Source: Bacteroides muris (ex Afrizal et al. 2022) | Lineage (GTDB): Bacteria > Bacteroidota > Bacteroidia > Bacteroidales > Bacteroidaceae | Assembly (NCBI RefSeq): GCF_004793475.1 | Contig: NZ_SRYZ01000001.1 | Location: 1-64,000 of the forward strand | Direction of reading: 5' to 3' | DNA length: 64,000 nt | Part shown: positions 17,057 through 26,357 of the stretch, one piece after another | Layout of the letters: every line of letters begins with the position of its first letter | How positions within the stretch are numbered: the stretch's first letter is position 1 | Notes under the pieces: generated by a model | The model's database searches: none | Seen by the model: the letters and a program-made list of their open reading frames with translations, nothing else | Told to the model about the DNA's origin: nothing | Program-made: the position numbers and the translations under genes

Positions 17057-20000
17057 TTAAAAGGTTAAATTGATACCGAATGAATGAGTGGCCACTTGCG
17101 GATAGTGTGAACCGCGGCCTGAGGGCGATTCCGGGTCGATATTGACCGGCAGATTATCTATTTTGAACAGGTTCTCGGCCGAATAGTAGATACGTGCACG
17201 CGAAATGCCGAAACGCCCCAAAGATTGCGAAGGCAGGGTGTAGCCCAACTGGATATTTTTGAAACGCAGGTAGTTAGTCTTGAATATCCAGAACGAGGAT
17301 ACAGTATTGGGGTAGCTGGCTGTATAGTCAGGTTCTACGATACGGGGGAATGTGCCGTTCGGAGTTTCGGGCGACCAAGCATTGAACCAAGCCGTGGCCG
17401 GATGACTGGTATCGCCTCTGAAGGCTCCGAACACCTCTTCATTGAAATAGCGCGACACACCACAGGCACCTTGCAGCAAGACAGAAGCATCAAGGCTTTT
17501 CCATGAAGCGCTCAGGTTGAGGCCAAATGTAAACTTAGGCTGCTCGGAGCTGATGACATCGCGATCCTTGGAGGTAAGGCGTCCGTCACCGTCGACATCA
17601 CGATAACGCACATCGCCTGCCTTGAACTTTTTCGACGAGCCGAACGGGTTGCCATATTTTTCGGTATAGGCATCGGCTTCCTCCTGGCTCTTAAACAGGC
17701 CGTCGGCCACATAGCCATAGAAAGCATGATAAGGCATGCCCACCCGGTTGATGTGATAGCCGTCTGATTCTATCTGCTCGTTGACCCCACCCAGATTCAA
17801 TACCTCATTGTGGTTGACAGCGATGTTACCATTGGCACGGAAAGTCCAGTCGTTCCACTCTTTGTGATAACCCAAGGTCATTTCTACGCCCCGGTTGCGC
17901 ATAGCACCCACGTTGTCCTTGTAGGCACTGAGGCCGAAGCTACCCGGTACCGGCACGTCCATGATGATACCCGTAGTCTTACGGTCATAATAGTCGAAGC
18001 TCAAATCGATGCAACCCAGCAGGCTCAAGTCGAAACCTATACCCCAGGTAGTCGATTTCTCCCACGAGATGGTTTCCAGTTTTTGATTTGTCTGTGCAAT
18101 GCCCGACTCCAGCGAGCCACCGAAAGGATAATTTTTGCCCAACGAGTAGGTCACCAGCCATGGATAATAATCGTCAAGTGCGTCCTGGTTTCCTAATTGT
18201 CCCCATGAACCGCGTATTTTGAGCGATTGCAGCCAGTTGCGTGTGCCTTCCATGAAATTTTCTTCAGAAATGCGCCATCCGGCTGAGAGCGAGGGATAAT
18301 ATCCCCAGCGGTTATCGGGGCTGAAGCGTGAAGAGGCATCGGCACGGAAATTGGCCTCGAACAGGTACTTGCCGGCATAGTCGTAGTTGATACGCCCGAA
18401 GTAGGACATCATGGCCAGTTCACGTGTAAATCCTTCGTTAGTCTGTGTAGACGAGGTTCCGGCATTGATGTCGGTCAAGTCATTATTCGGAAAATCCCGA
18501 CGCCCGGCTTTCAGTTCATCATAATTGTACTTTTCAATCTTGTAGCCTGCCAGCGCCTTGAGGTTGTGCTTGCCGAAGTTCTTGGCGTAATTCAACAGAA
18601 GATCCAGCGAAGGACGGTTCCACAGGTAATGACGCACTTTAAGCGAATTGAGTCCGTGATACTTGCTTTCATTGTACTGTATATCTTTCACAAAGTCGTT
18701 GGTCACCTGCACATTCGACACAAATGCACCCGTAGCCGTAAATTTCAGTTCCTTCAATATCTGGTAATCCAGCGAGAGGATGCCCGAAAAATTTTGTGTC
18801 TTGCGCGTCAGCACCTGGTCCAGATCGAGCCATGCCACAGGGTTTCCATCACCTATGGTGCCGTAAGAACCATCTTCATTCTTATAGGGAATCCAAGGAG
18901 CAATGAGGTTCAGTTGGCGTATGATTTGGTCGGAACCACCGCCCACATAGGAGTTTGTGGGGTCGTCATATCGGTTGTTGATGTAGGCCAAATTGGTGCG
19001 TACAGTAAACTTGTCCGACAGTTTCAGGTCGAGATTGGTGCGCAGATTGAACTGTCGGCGGTTGCTGTGTTGCATGATTCCCTCCTGTCCCAGATATCCG
19101 ACCGAGGCCATGTATTGCGCGCTTTCGTTACCCCCCGAGATGTTCACATTATGCTGGTGCATGAATCCGCTTCCCTGATACCCGAGTTCGTTCCAGTCGG
19201 TGTCAGGATGCCCGTAAGGGTCACTTCCATTGCGGAAGAGTGCAATATCCTCGTCCGTAAAGCGTGGGCTCTTGCCACTGGCTTCGAGGGCACGGTTGTA
19301 ATACGAGGCGGCGTCAGCGGCGTTCATGCGTTCCACATGCCCCGTAGCACGCTGCCATCCCACCGAACCGTTGTAGGACAGCACGGGACGTCCTGTCTTA
19401 CCTCGCTTGGTGGTAATAAGGATAACACCATTGGCAGCCTTCGAACCGTAGATGGCAGCAGAGGCAGCGTCTTTCAGCACGGATATGGACTCAATGTCGT
19501 TGGGGTCCAGCTGATTCATGGATCCGCCTTCCACACCGTCAATCAGGATGTAGGGCGAAGCATTGTTCAGCGTTCCAGTACCTCGGATACGCATGGTGCT
19601 CGAGTCTTCGCCCGGCCGTCCCTGGCTGTTGGTAATGGTGAGTCCCGGAACCAATCCCTGTATGCCCGCTTTAACGGAAGTGATGGGACGTGCAGTCAGC
19701 TCCTTGTTCGAAACGGAAGCCACTGCTCCGGTAAGATTGACCTTTGCTTGCAAGCCGTAACCCACTACCACCACTTCATCCAACAACTGTTGGTCTTCTT
19801 TCAGTTTTACCGTCAATGCAGACTTGCCATTCACGGGCAAAGCGATAGTAGAATATCCTATATAGCTGAACTCCAGCACAGCGTCAGAAGAAACGGTGAT
19901 GGCAAAGTTGCCATCATAGTCGGTGATGACTCCCTTTCCGCTTTCGCCCTTTACCAGGACATTGGCGCCTATGATTGGTTCGCCGTTGGCATCGGTCACT

Positions 20001-20365
20001 GTTCCGGTCACTTGGCGTTGGACGCTTGCCTGTGCGGAAGCAACTTGTTTGGGAGTGATTACAATGGACTTGGATGAAACGATAGTATAGGTCATATCCC
20101 GTCCCTTCAGTGCGATGTCGAGCACAGCAGGCACAGAAGCATTTTTCTTGCTAAGGGAGATATCTTTCCGGTTATCTATCACTACGTCCTGATAGGCAAA
20201 GCGATAAGTGGTTTGCTTTTCAATTACATCAAACACTTGCCGCAGGGAAGCGTTACGTACATCAATTGTTACTGTGTTCTCTTGTGCCATCAGCGGAAGA
20301 CCGGCAAGGCAGAACAGGCAGAATGAGACGAATGCTACGAATCTTTTCTTTGCATGTTGGTTCAT
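17057..20365 (-). CDS. SusC/RagA TonB-dependent transporter with STN signalling domain
   Basis: A 1,102-residue outer-membrane transporter. In order: signal peptide (1-27), a secretin/TonB STN domain (about 30-100), a carboxypeptidase-regulatory-like domain (about 118-200, GTVTDANGEPIIGANV), the plug starting LLDEVVVVGYG with SVLKDAASAAIYGSKAANGVI, and a beta-barrel ending in phenylalanine. The STN domain marks transporters that signal through a FecR anti-sigma factor, and fecR and an ECF sigma gene lie directly upstream. The glycan or other ligand is not predictable from sequence. Confidence 0.95.
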   Translation of the reverse strand: MNQHAKKRFVAFVSFCLFCLAGLPLMAQENTVTIDVRNASLRQVFDVIEKQTTYRFAYQDVVIDNRKDISLSKKNASVPAVLDIALKGRDMTYTIVSSKSIVITPKQVASAQASVQRQVTGTVTDANGEPIIGANVLVKGESGKGVITDYDGNFAITVSSDAVLEFSYIGYSTIALPVNGKSALTVKLKEDQQLLDEVVVVGYGLQAKVNLTGAVASVSNKELTARPITSVKAGIQGLVPGLTITNSQGRPGEDSSTMRIRGTGTLNNASPYILIDGVEGGSMNQLDPNDIESISVLKDAASAAIYGSKAANGVILITTKRGKTGRPVLSYNGSVGWQRATGHVERMNAADAASYYNRALEASGKSPRFTDEDIALFRNGSDPYGHPDTDWNELGYQGSGFMHQHNVNISGGNESAQYMASVGYLGQEGIMQHSNRRQFNLRTNLDLKLSDKFTVRTNLAYINNRYDDPTNSYVGGGSDQIIRQLNLIAPWIPYKNEDGSYGTIGDGNPVAWLDLDQVLTRKTQNFSGILSLDYQILKELKFTATGAFVSNVQVTNDFVKDIQYNESKYHGLNSLKVRHYLWNRPSLDLLLNYAKNFGKHNLKALAGYKIEKYNYDELKAGRRDFPNNDLTDINAGTSSTQTNEGFTRELAMMSYFGRINYDYAGKYLFEANFRADASSRFSPDNRWGYYPSLSAGWRISEENFMEGTRNWLQSLKIRGSWGQLGNQDALDDYYPWLVTYSLGKNYPFGGSLESGIAQTNQKLETISWEKSTTWGIGFDLSLLGCIDLSFDYYDRKTTGIIMDVPVPGSFGLSAYKDNVGAMRNRGVEMTLGYHKEWNDWTFRANGNIAVNHNEVLNLGGVNEQIESDGYHINRVGMPYHAFYGYVADGLFKSQEEADAYTEKYGNPFGSSKKFKAGDVRYRDVDGDGRLTSKDRDVISSEQPKFTFGLNLSASWKSLDASVLLQGACGVSRYFNEEVFGAFRGDTSHPATAWFNAWSPETPNGTFPRIVEPDYTASYPNTVSSFWIFKTNYLRFKNIQLGYTLPSQSLGRFGISRARIYYSAENLFKIDNLPVNIDPESPSGRGSHYPQVATHSFGINLTF

Positions 20366-20392
20366 AATACTTTTTTCAGATTAAGTTTAAAA

Positions 20393-20412
20393 ATGAAATC
20401 GGCCGATTTCAT
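20393..20412. repeat. Perfect 20-bp palindrome upstream of susC
   Basis: ATGAAATCGGCCGATTTCAT is its own reverse complement. It lies 28 bases before the SusC start, inside the probable 5' leader. Operator or leader hairpin. Confidence 0.7.
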
Positions 20413-20450
20413 AACTAAAGACAAGAAAACACAAAAAAAGTACCGATCCG

Positions 20451-20474
20451 TTTATATGTTGTACAACATATAAA
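20451..20474. repeat. Perfect 24-bp palindrome between fecR and susC
   Basis: Half-site TTTATATGTTGT followed by its exact reverse complement. It starts 3 bases beyond the fecR stop codon. No T-tract follows, so it is not a standard terminator; it may be an operator or an mRNA-stabilising or processing hairpin. Confidence 0.7.
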
Positions 20475-20477
20475 TAT

Positions 20478-21464
20478 CTATTTCTTCTCCAAAATCACTT
20501 CTTTGTTCCGGATGCTTGCTTTCAGGTTGTAGGAAAGCTCAACGATTTCCAGTGCCTCGTTCAAATCCTTGGTGGGCAGAGTACCGGTGAAAGTATTATG
20601 CACGTACTCCGGACATTCTACCTTGAAACGCAGGTGGTAAGTCTCGCCCAGTGCGTGCAGAATATCGGCCAGCGGCGAGTTACGGAATATCAGTTCACCA
20701 CGCATCCAGGCTGATGCCGTGGTGATGTCACACGGTTTCACCACGGTAATGCTCCCCGTTTGTTGATCCACAATGGCTTTCTCGGAAGGATTCAGAAAGA
20801 CGCTGTCATTCTTTTGCGTGGAGATAAGCAACACGCGGCCTTCTTCCAATGCCAATTCGGCTGTCTTGCTGGTGGAGCGAACAGCAAGGTTGAAAGTAGT
20901 ACCCAGTACTTCGACCCGCAGATGGGAACTACCTATGATAAACGGTGATTGAGGATCACGGCGTACCTCAAAGTATCCTTCGCCACTGAAATGAATGTGC
21001 CGTGCTTTTTGATTATAGGTACCAAGACTGTAGGATAAAGCCGACATGGAGTTAAGCGTCACCCGACTTCCGTCGGGCAACAGTACGCTGGCACGCTCTC
21101 CTGCATGGGCGGACACTACCACCTCACTCGCTTTCAGCTGTTTGTTATCATGCCGCAGGTAGAAGGTGTATGCCATCAGCAAGGGCAACAGGAGGCCTAC
21201 GGCCACACGCATATAGGTATATCCGGTGAAGCGCCATCGTTCGGAAGTTTTCGGACCACGGCCTATCCGTCGATCTATCTGCCGCTTCATCCGGTCGACG
21301 CACTCGTCATCCACAGCTATGCCGTTCATATCCTTGCGGTTCCAATCATCCAGCAGTTGCTGCTCCAGTTCGTTGTCTGTGGCGCTGTTCACTTGCTGTC
21401 TCAGCCGAAGCAGTTCCTCGGCCGTCAATGTGTTGTCTCTATATTTATCTATCAGTTCCTTCAT
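20478..21464 (-). CDS. FecR family anti-sigma factor
   Basis: A 328-residue single-pass inner-membrane regulator. The cytoplasmic N-terminal domain (1-80) would bind the ECF sigma factor. A membrane helix lies at about 84-104. The periplasmic FecR domain (about 115-215, with VLLPDGSRVTLNS) and the C-terminal DUF4974 domain (about 255-328) follow. It receives the signal from the STN domain of the adjacent SusC. It lies 93 bases after the sigma gene and 112 before susC. Confidence 0.93.
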   Translation of the reverse strand: MKELIDKYRDNTLTAEELLRLRQQVNSATDNELEQQLLDDWNRKDMNGIAVDDECVDRMKRQIDRRIGRGPKTSERWRFTGYTYMRVAVGLLLPLLMAYTFYLRHDNKQLKASEVVVSAHAGERASVLLPDGSRVTLNSMSALSYSLGTYNQKARHIHFSGEGYFEVRRDPQSPFIIGSSHLRVEVLGTTFNLAVRSTSKTAELALEEGRVLLISTQKNDSVFLNPSEKAIVDQQTGSITVVKPCDITTASAWMRGELIFRNSPLADILHALGETYHLRFKVECPEYVHNTFTGTLPTKDLNEALEIVELSYNLKASIRNKEVILEKK

Positions 21465-21557
21465 TACCGTCTTTTTCTAATAATGACAATCTTTAAAGTC
21501 AATCCGTACCGAAAAGGTAGCAGTTTATTAATAAATAATTCGATTTATAAGGATTAG

Positions 21558-22139
21558 TTAATGTATTAACATGAAGACGGGTAGGCAAAGAAGCTTGTCG
21601 AACACTTCCCGCAACTTTTTCATACCGAGCGAAAGCTGGTTCTTGACCGTCTGCTCACTCAGCTGCAGGTGCTGGGCTATTTCTTTGTTCGACCATTGTT
21701 GCAGTCGCGACAGCCTGACCACCTTCTGTTGCGTAGGCACCAGGGTGGCAAGGGCGCTATCGAACTTCTTCAGGAAGTCACTGTATTCCATCCGGTATCG
21801 GGTATCTTCCACACTCAACCAGTCCTGATAATTCAGGTAATCTTCATAGACAGGTTGGTTCACCTGTGCACGGTAGGCATTTATCAGCAAGTGTTTGGCC
21901 ATGATAAAGAGCAGGGCACGCAAAGTCTGTTCCTGCCGGATAGTATCTCGCCGGTTCCAGAGGTTGACAAACACATCCTGCACGATTTCTTCGGCATCTT
22001 CGGCTTGCTTGATATATTGAAGGCTGTAAGCGTAAAGACACTTGGCATAGAGGTCGTAGATACGGCAGAAAGCATTGTAGTCTCCACGCTTCAATCTCCG
22101 TATCAATTCTTCTTCATTATTCTCTTCAACTGTCCACAT
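21558..22139 (-). CDS. ECF sigma factor of the PUL (FecI-like)
   Basis: A 193-residue sigma-70 family factor. Region 2 contains AEDAEEIVQDVFVNLWNRR, and region 4 contains a sigma-70 region 4 helix-turn-helix around LSRLQQWSNKEIAQHLQLS. The ATG at 22139 is preferred; the same frame is open to a TTG at 22151, inside the ABC exporter stop region. It should activate its own PUL when FecR is triggered. The gene begins 5 bases after the exporter stop, so some read-through from it is likely. Confidence 0.9.
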   Translation of the reverse strand: MWTVEENNEEELIRRLKRGDYNAFCRIYDLYAKCLYAYSLQYIKQAEDAEEIVQDVFVNLWNRRDTIRQEQTLRALLFIMAKHLLINAYRAQVNQPVYEDYLNYQDWLSVEDTRYRMEYSDFLKKFDSALATLVPTQQKVVRLSRLQQWSNKEIAQHLQLSEQTVKNQLSLGMKKLREVFDKLLCLPVFMLIH

Positions 22140-22143
22140 CTCT

Positions 22144-23982
22144 CTACGCAAGGGATTGCATATCGTTCAGCCGCTTATAGTAGCCGTTCTTCGCCAAGAG
22201 TTCCTCGTGCTTACCACGTTCCACGATTTCACCTTCATAGAGTACACAAATCTCATCGGCATTCTTGATGGTGGAAAGGCGGTGGGCGATGGCAATCGTG
22301 GTACGGGTCTTCATTAGCCGTTCCAGAGCCTCCTGCACCAGTCGTTCGCTTTCGGTATCGAGTGCTGAAGTGGCCTCATCGAGTATCAGGACAGGCGGAT
22401 TCTTCAGGATAGCACGGGCAATACTGATACGCTGGCGCTGTCCGCCGGAAAGCTTGCCGCCACGGTCGCCAATGTTGGTCTGATAACCGAGCTCGGTCTC
22501 CATGATGAAGTCGTGGGCATTGGCAATCTTTGCCGCTTCGATCACCTGCTCCATAGTTGCATTTTCCACACCGAAGGCAATGTTGTTGAAGAAGGTGTCA
22601 TTGAACAGGATGGCCTCCTGGTTCACGTTTCCTATCAACGCACGCAAGTCGTGAATGCGAAAATTCTTAATATTCACACCGTCAATTGTAATCTCACCTA
22701 ACTGCACATCGTGATAGCGCGGCAGCAAATCCACCAATGTAGATTTGCCGGAACCGGACTGGCCGACAAGTGCAATGGTCTGTCCTTTGGGCACCATCAG
22801 ATTGACGTGCTTCAACACTTCGCGCTTGCCGTCGTAACTGAAGGAGAGGTCCTTAAATTCAATCCGGTCATTCATCCCGTGCAGCGGCAACGGGTTTACC
22901 GGTTCCTTAATGGGGTTCTCGGCTTTCAGAATTTTGTCCACACGTTCCATGGATGCCAGCCCCTTCGGGATGTTGTATCCTGCCTTTGCAAAGTCTTTCA
23001 ACGGATTAATGATGCTATACAGAATCACCATATAAAAGATAAACGTGGAGGCATCTATAGATGTACCCTCACCCAGAATGAGCAGACCGCCGAACCACAG
23101 TACCAATACAATGAGCAGCGTGCCGAGGAATTCGCTCATCGGATGTGCCAACGACTGACGGATGGCTACCTTGTTGGTGGCATCGCGCAGCTCGTCGCTG
23201 CATTGCTTAAAACGGTCCACCATCTTGTCTTCGGCTATGAAAGCCTTGATTATACGCAGTCCACCAAGCGTCTCTTCCAGTTGCGACATGGTGTCACTCC
23301 ATTTCCCTTGGGCTTCCAACGACTTGCGCTTCAATTTTTTACCGACCTTCCCCATCAACCAGCCCATACCGGGCAGCACCAGAACGGTGAACAAAGTCAG
23401 TTGCCAACTGGTCACAATCAAGGTAGAGAAGTAGAGCAGAATCAGAATAGGATTCTTGAGCAGCATATCCAGTGAGCTGGTTATGGAGTTTTCAATTTCA
23501 CCCACGTCACCACTCATACGCGCAATGATGTCTCCCTTTCTTTCTTCGGAGAAGAAGCCGAGCGGCAAGTGCATCACCTTGGAATAGACCATGACACGAA
23601 TATCGCGTACCACTCCCGTGCGAAGGGGAATCATAATGGCGGAAGAGCCGAAATAGCAGGAAGTCTTCAGCATGGTCATGAAAGCAAGGAAAAGCCCCAT
23701 GAACAGCAGTGTCATCTGCGGCCCGTGTATCTCAATCATCTGAGTGACGTAGTAGTAGAAGTTGTTCACCGCCACTTCCTTCAGGCTACCGCTTCCCCAC
23801 TCCATGAAGTGATATACCTCGGTATTCGCCCCGGTCTTGAAAAGAATATTGAGAATAGGAATGAGCAGTGTAAATGAAAAGACATTGAATATAGCGGACA
23901 GCACATTGAGCACGATTGCCCAACCGATATATCTCTTGTAAGGCGACACAAAGCGCCGCATCAGTTGCAGGAATTCCTTCAT
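22144..23982 (-). CDS. MsbA-like ABC exporter (fused permease and ATPase)
   Basis: A 612-residue half-transporter. Six membrane helices lie in residues 1-320. The ATPase domain has Walker A GQSGSGKSTLVD (about 400-411), signature LSGGQRQRISIARA and Walker B LILDEATSAL, followed by the H-loop histidine in AIAHRLSTI. The order and length match MsbA-type lipid or multidrug exporters. Substrate cannot be decided from sequence. It is upstream of the PUL sigma gene but probably not functionally linked. Confidence 0.92.
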   Translation of the reverse strand: MKEFLQLMRRFVSPYKRYIGWAIVLNVLSAIFNVFSFTLLIPILNILFKTGANTEVYHFMEWGSGSLKEVAVNNFYYYVTQMIEIHGPQMTLLFMGLFLAFMTMLKTSCYFGSSAIMIPLRTGVVRDIRVMVYSKVMHLPLGFFSEERKGDIIARMSGDVGEIENSITSSLDMLLKNPILILLYFSTLIVTSWQLTLFTVLVLPGMGWLMGKVGKKLKRKSLEAQGKWSDTMSQLEETLGGLRIIKAFIAEDKMVDRFKQCSDELRDATNKVAIRQSLAHPMSEFLGTLLIVLVLWFGGLLILGEGTSIDASTFIFYMVILYSIINPLKDFAKAGYNIPKGLASMERVDKILKAENPIKEPVNPLPLHGMNDRIEFKDLSFSYDGKREVLKHVNLMVPKGQTIALVGQSGSGKSTLVDLLPRYHDVQLGEITIDGVNIKNFRIHDLRALIGNVNQEAILFNDTFFNNIAFGVENATMEQVIEAAKIANAHDFIMETELGYQTNIGDRGGKLSGGQRQRISIARAILKNPPVLILDEATSALDTESERLVQEALERLMKTRTTIAIAHRLSTIKNADEICVLYEGEIVERGKHEELLAKNGYYKRLNDMQSLA

Positions 23983-24198
23983 TGCTTGCAGTTAAGTGAA
24001 TTATGAGGCGACAAAGATACAAGAAAACGGGGGAATGGGAAAGGGTTTCAGGTTATTTCTGCCTAAATGCCCACATTCTCTACTTTCTTTAATAATAGCC
24101 GGCTCATTTATTTTCCATCTTTACTCCTAACTTCCACACAATTCTCTTCAAACTTCAATATGCCCAAGCAATTATATGAGTAAATAATGAAAAAGATG

Positions 24199-24206
24199 TA
24201 CCTTTG
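24199..24206 (+). promoter_or_regulatory. Promoter -7 box of the TPR regulator gene
   Basis: TACCTTTG, 32 bases before the ATG at 24239. Exact -7 consensus, no clear -33. Confidence 0.6.
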
Positions 24207-24238
24207 CACCCGACTTAACAGAGAACTTTGTTCACCAC

Positions 24239-25807
24239 ATGAGAAAAGCTATTATTACAACCCTATCTGTCCTAATCGTACTTCTGTTCATTGCTTGCAA
24301 TACCCGAGTGAACTATAATAAGTACCTGATTGCAATTGACTCGCTCATCGTTCAGCAACCGGACACTGCCCTATCTATGCTCGAAGCATTCCCGACAAAC
24401 AGCCTGCAGACCCAAGCTGACAGTGCTTATTATGGCCTATTAATGACAGAAGCAAGAGATAAGAACTACATTATCCAAACCAATGATTCCCTGATACAAT
24501 CGGCCCTGACCTACTACAACGGCACAAACGACATAGAAAAGCGGGCAAGGGCCCATTACTATTCCGGCTGCGTCTACCGGGATTCACGAAAGAAAAAGGA
24601 AGCCATGACCCAATTTCTCATGGCAGAGCCGTTGGCTGAAGAAGCAGGAGAAAAGCGTTTGTTAAGCCTTATCTACTTCAACATAGGCCATCTGTATTAT
24701 TCACAAAATCTGAACACACAAGCCGATTCCACCTACCGGCTGGCAGCACAAATAGGAGAAAAAGACCCCGTCCTTCAAGCATCAGTCCTAACACAAAGAG
24801 GACTCATCCAAATGGAAAAAGGAGAGGCATCTTATCCCGAAGCCGAAAAAATGATATTAAAAGCACTCAGCATTGCGGAAAATTCACCCAACATACGATT
24901 GAAAGAAAGCGTATTCACCTCACTATGCCTACTATACAATTGGATGGAAAACGGAGAGAAAGCTATAGAATTCGCCAAACGGAATCTTGGCGTACAAGCG
25001 AACCCAGACACATGCTACAAAGCTTTCGAACTACTTGGAAGCGCATATTACCAAATATCACAATACGATTCAGCCCATTACTATCTACAGAAAGCCCTGC
25101 CTACAAAGCACTTTGCCACCAAAGCCAGTATATATATGTATCTGGCCGATATAGCCAAAGAGCAAGGCGACTTGGCTACTTCCTTAGAGATGGAACGCAA
25201 GTATTCAGCCTACTTGAATAGTATGCAGAACAACAGTCAAACCGATGAGATTATCACTGCCGAAAAAAATCTGCGATTCAATTCCTTACCAGAGAAACTC
25301 AACACACAATCCATTTCCCTAATTTTGTCTATTGGCATTCCACTAACATTCATCGGAATTTTAGCAATCTTCATCCATGTACTATTTCTAAGAAAGAAAC
25401 AAAACACCACCCATCCGATTGCAGCATATATACCTGAAGAGATTCATGAAGAAATGTTCGAGCAATCCGATGTCTACAAAAAGATGAAACGCATCATTCA
25501 GTCCTACAAGACGAATGGCGGTTCAGCAGAAATGATGCACAAAAACGACTGGCGACAATTGATAACAGAAACTGACAAATGCTGGAGTAATATAACTTCC
25601 ACATTACAATCAAGATACGGACTGACCGAAGATGAAATCCGCTTATGCTGTCTGTACTTGGCCGACCTTCCGGCAAGCCATCTCTGCCACATATTGAATT
25701 GTACACGAGATACTGTATACAAAAGAGCAGACCGTATACTGGAGCAACGAATGGGATTCGCACACAAAGAAGCTTCACTTAAGAATGTTTTAAAAGAGCT
25801 CCATTAA
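24239..25807 (+). CDS. Membrane-spanning TPR protein with C-terminal HTH, probable regulator
   Basis: A 522-residue protein with an N-terminal signal and lipobox-like LFIAC (Cys20). Tetratricopeptide-like helices fill about 25-335. One membrane helix lies at about 359-385, followed by RKK. A C-terminal helix-turn-helix (about 460-505, GLTEDEIRLCC...TRDTVYKRADRI) resembles LuxR or sigma region 4 folds. The topology would place the TPR sensor in the periplasm and the DNA-binding part in the cytoplasm. This architecture is frequent in Bacteroides and little studied. It lies just upstream of the DUF3244-MACPF promoter with four TTATAC repeats, which it may bind (inference). Confidence 0.82.
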   Translation: MRKAIITTLSVLIVLLFIACNTRVNYNKYLIAIDSLIVQQPDTALSMLEAFPTNSLQTQADSAYYGLLMTEARDKNYIIQTNDSLIQSALTYYNGTNDIEKRARAHYYSGCVYRDSRKKKEAMTQFLMAEPLAEEAGEKRLLSLIYFNIGHLYYSQNLNTQADSTYRLAAQIGEKDPVLQASVLTQRGLIQMEKGEASYPEAEKMILKALSIAENSPNIRLKESVFTSLCLLYNWMENGEKAIEFAKRNLGVQANPDTCYKAFELLGSAYYQISQYDSAHYYLQKALPTKHFATKASIYMYLADIAKEQGDLATSLEMERKYSAYLNSMQNNSQTDEIITAEKNLRFNSLPEKLNTQSISLILSIGIPLTFIGILAIFIHVLFLRKKQNTTHPIAAYIPEEIHEEMFEQSDVYKKMKRIIQSYKTNGGSAEMMHKNDWRQLITETDKCWSNITSTLQSRYGLTEDEIRLCCLYLADLPASHLCHILNCTRDTVYKRADRILEQRMGFAHKEASLKNVLKELH

Positions 25808-25824
25808 GACTGATTTATATGTCT

Positions 25825-25863
25825 TTATACACTTTTATACGACATGATTATACAACATTATAC
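25825..25863 (+). promoter_or_regulatory. Four phased TTATAC repeats, putative operator
   Basis: TTATAC occurs at 25825, 25835, 25848 and 25858, each followed by an AC-containing tail (for example TTATACAC, TTATACGAC). Spacings of 10, 13 and 10 bases put the copies on one face of the helix in two pairs. They end 22 bases before the TACTTTTG box of the DUF3244-MACPF genes. Confidence 0.55.
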
Positions 25864-25885
25864 ACTTTCCGTAGTGCATCAAAGC

Positions 25886-25893
25886 TACTTTTG
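25886..25893 (+). promoter_or_regulatory. Promoter -7 box of DUF3244-MACPF operon
   Basis: TACTTTTG, 30 bases before the ATG at 25924. The -33 region has no TTTG, as expected for an activator-dependent promoter. Confidence 0.6.
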
Positions 25894-25923
25894 CACTATC
25901 AATAACCAATAAAGTGTATCACA

Positions 25924-26313
25924 ATGAAAAGATTCTTTTTTATGCTGACTGTAATATTCTCATTAAGCAGCGTTCTGACATACGCACAAAGAGAGAACAG
26001 TCCTTTTGCAGAAATTACCTTGAACCAAAGAAAAAAAACAATTGATAAGAAAAACCACCCTATACCCCGTAGCATACTTCCCGGAACTGCCAATGCCTAC
26101 TTATATAATAATACAGTATGCATCGACTTCAACGAGACATTGCCCACTGTCACCATCACCCTCATCAACGAATCGACCGGTGAAACCGTCTATTCGGAAA
26201 CATGCGATGCTCCAACAAATATCAGCATCAACCTAGATAAAGAATCTTGCAGCAACTATTTTATCCAAATAGAATCCGATGGAGTATTCTTGTATGGCAA
26301 CTTCACACTATAG
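25924..26313 (+). CDS. DUF3244 exported protein
   Basis: A 129-residue protein with a standard signal peptide (cleavage probably after TYA, residue 20) and no lipobox. The remainder is a small beta-sandwich of the DUF3244 type, seen from the spaced strands VCIDFNETLPTVTITLINESTGETVYSE and the closing YFIQIESDGVFLYGNF. Members are small secreted Bacteroidetes proteins of unknown function, often beside TPR regulators. It is 44 bases ahead of the MACPF gene and almost certainly co-transcribed with it. Confidence 0.82.
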   Translation: MKRFFFMLTVIFSLSSVLTYAQRENSPFAEITLNQRKKTIDKKNHPIPRSILPGTANAYLYNNTVCIDFNETLPTVTITLINESTGETVYSETCDAPTNISINLDKESCSNYFIQIESDGVFLYGNFTL

Positions 26314-26357
26314 AAGCACTCAGCATACAATTTATCAATCAAAAGTATACGAAATTC

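Noticed and set aside
14320..20077. Long plus-strand frames (398, 509 and 503 codons) opposite the phosphoesterase, SusD and SusC genes
   Set aside because: All are shadows of secure minus-strand genes with conserved motifs, caused by GC-rich third positions.
12313..22139. Treating the Gfo/Idh cluster as part of the SusCD operon
   Set aside because: A 777-base gap, an inverted repeat after the phosphoesterase gene and a separate TACTTTTG promoter indicate distinct transcripts.
26247..26357. Upstream extension of the MACPF frame
   Set aside because: It overlaps the DUF3244 gene and would bury the signal peptide; the ATG at 26358 gives a proper lipoprotein start.
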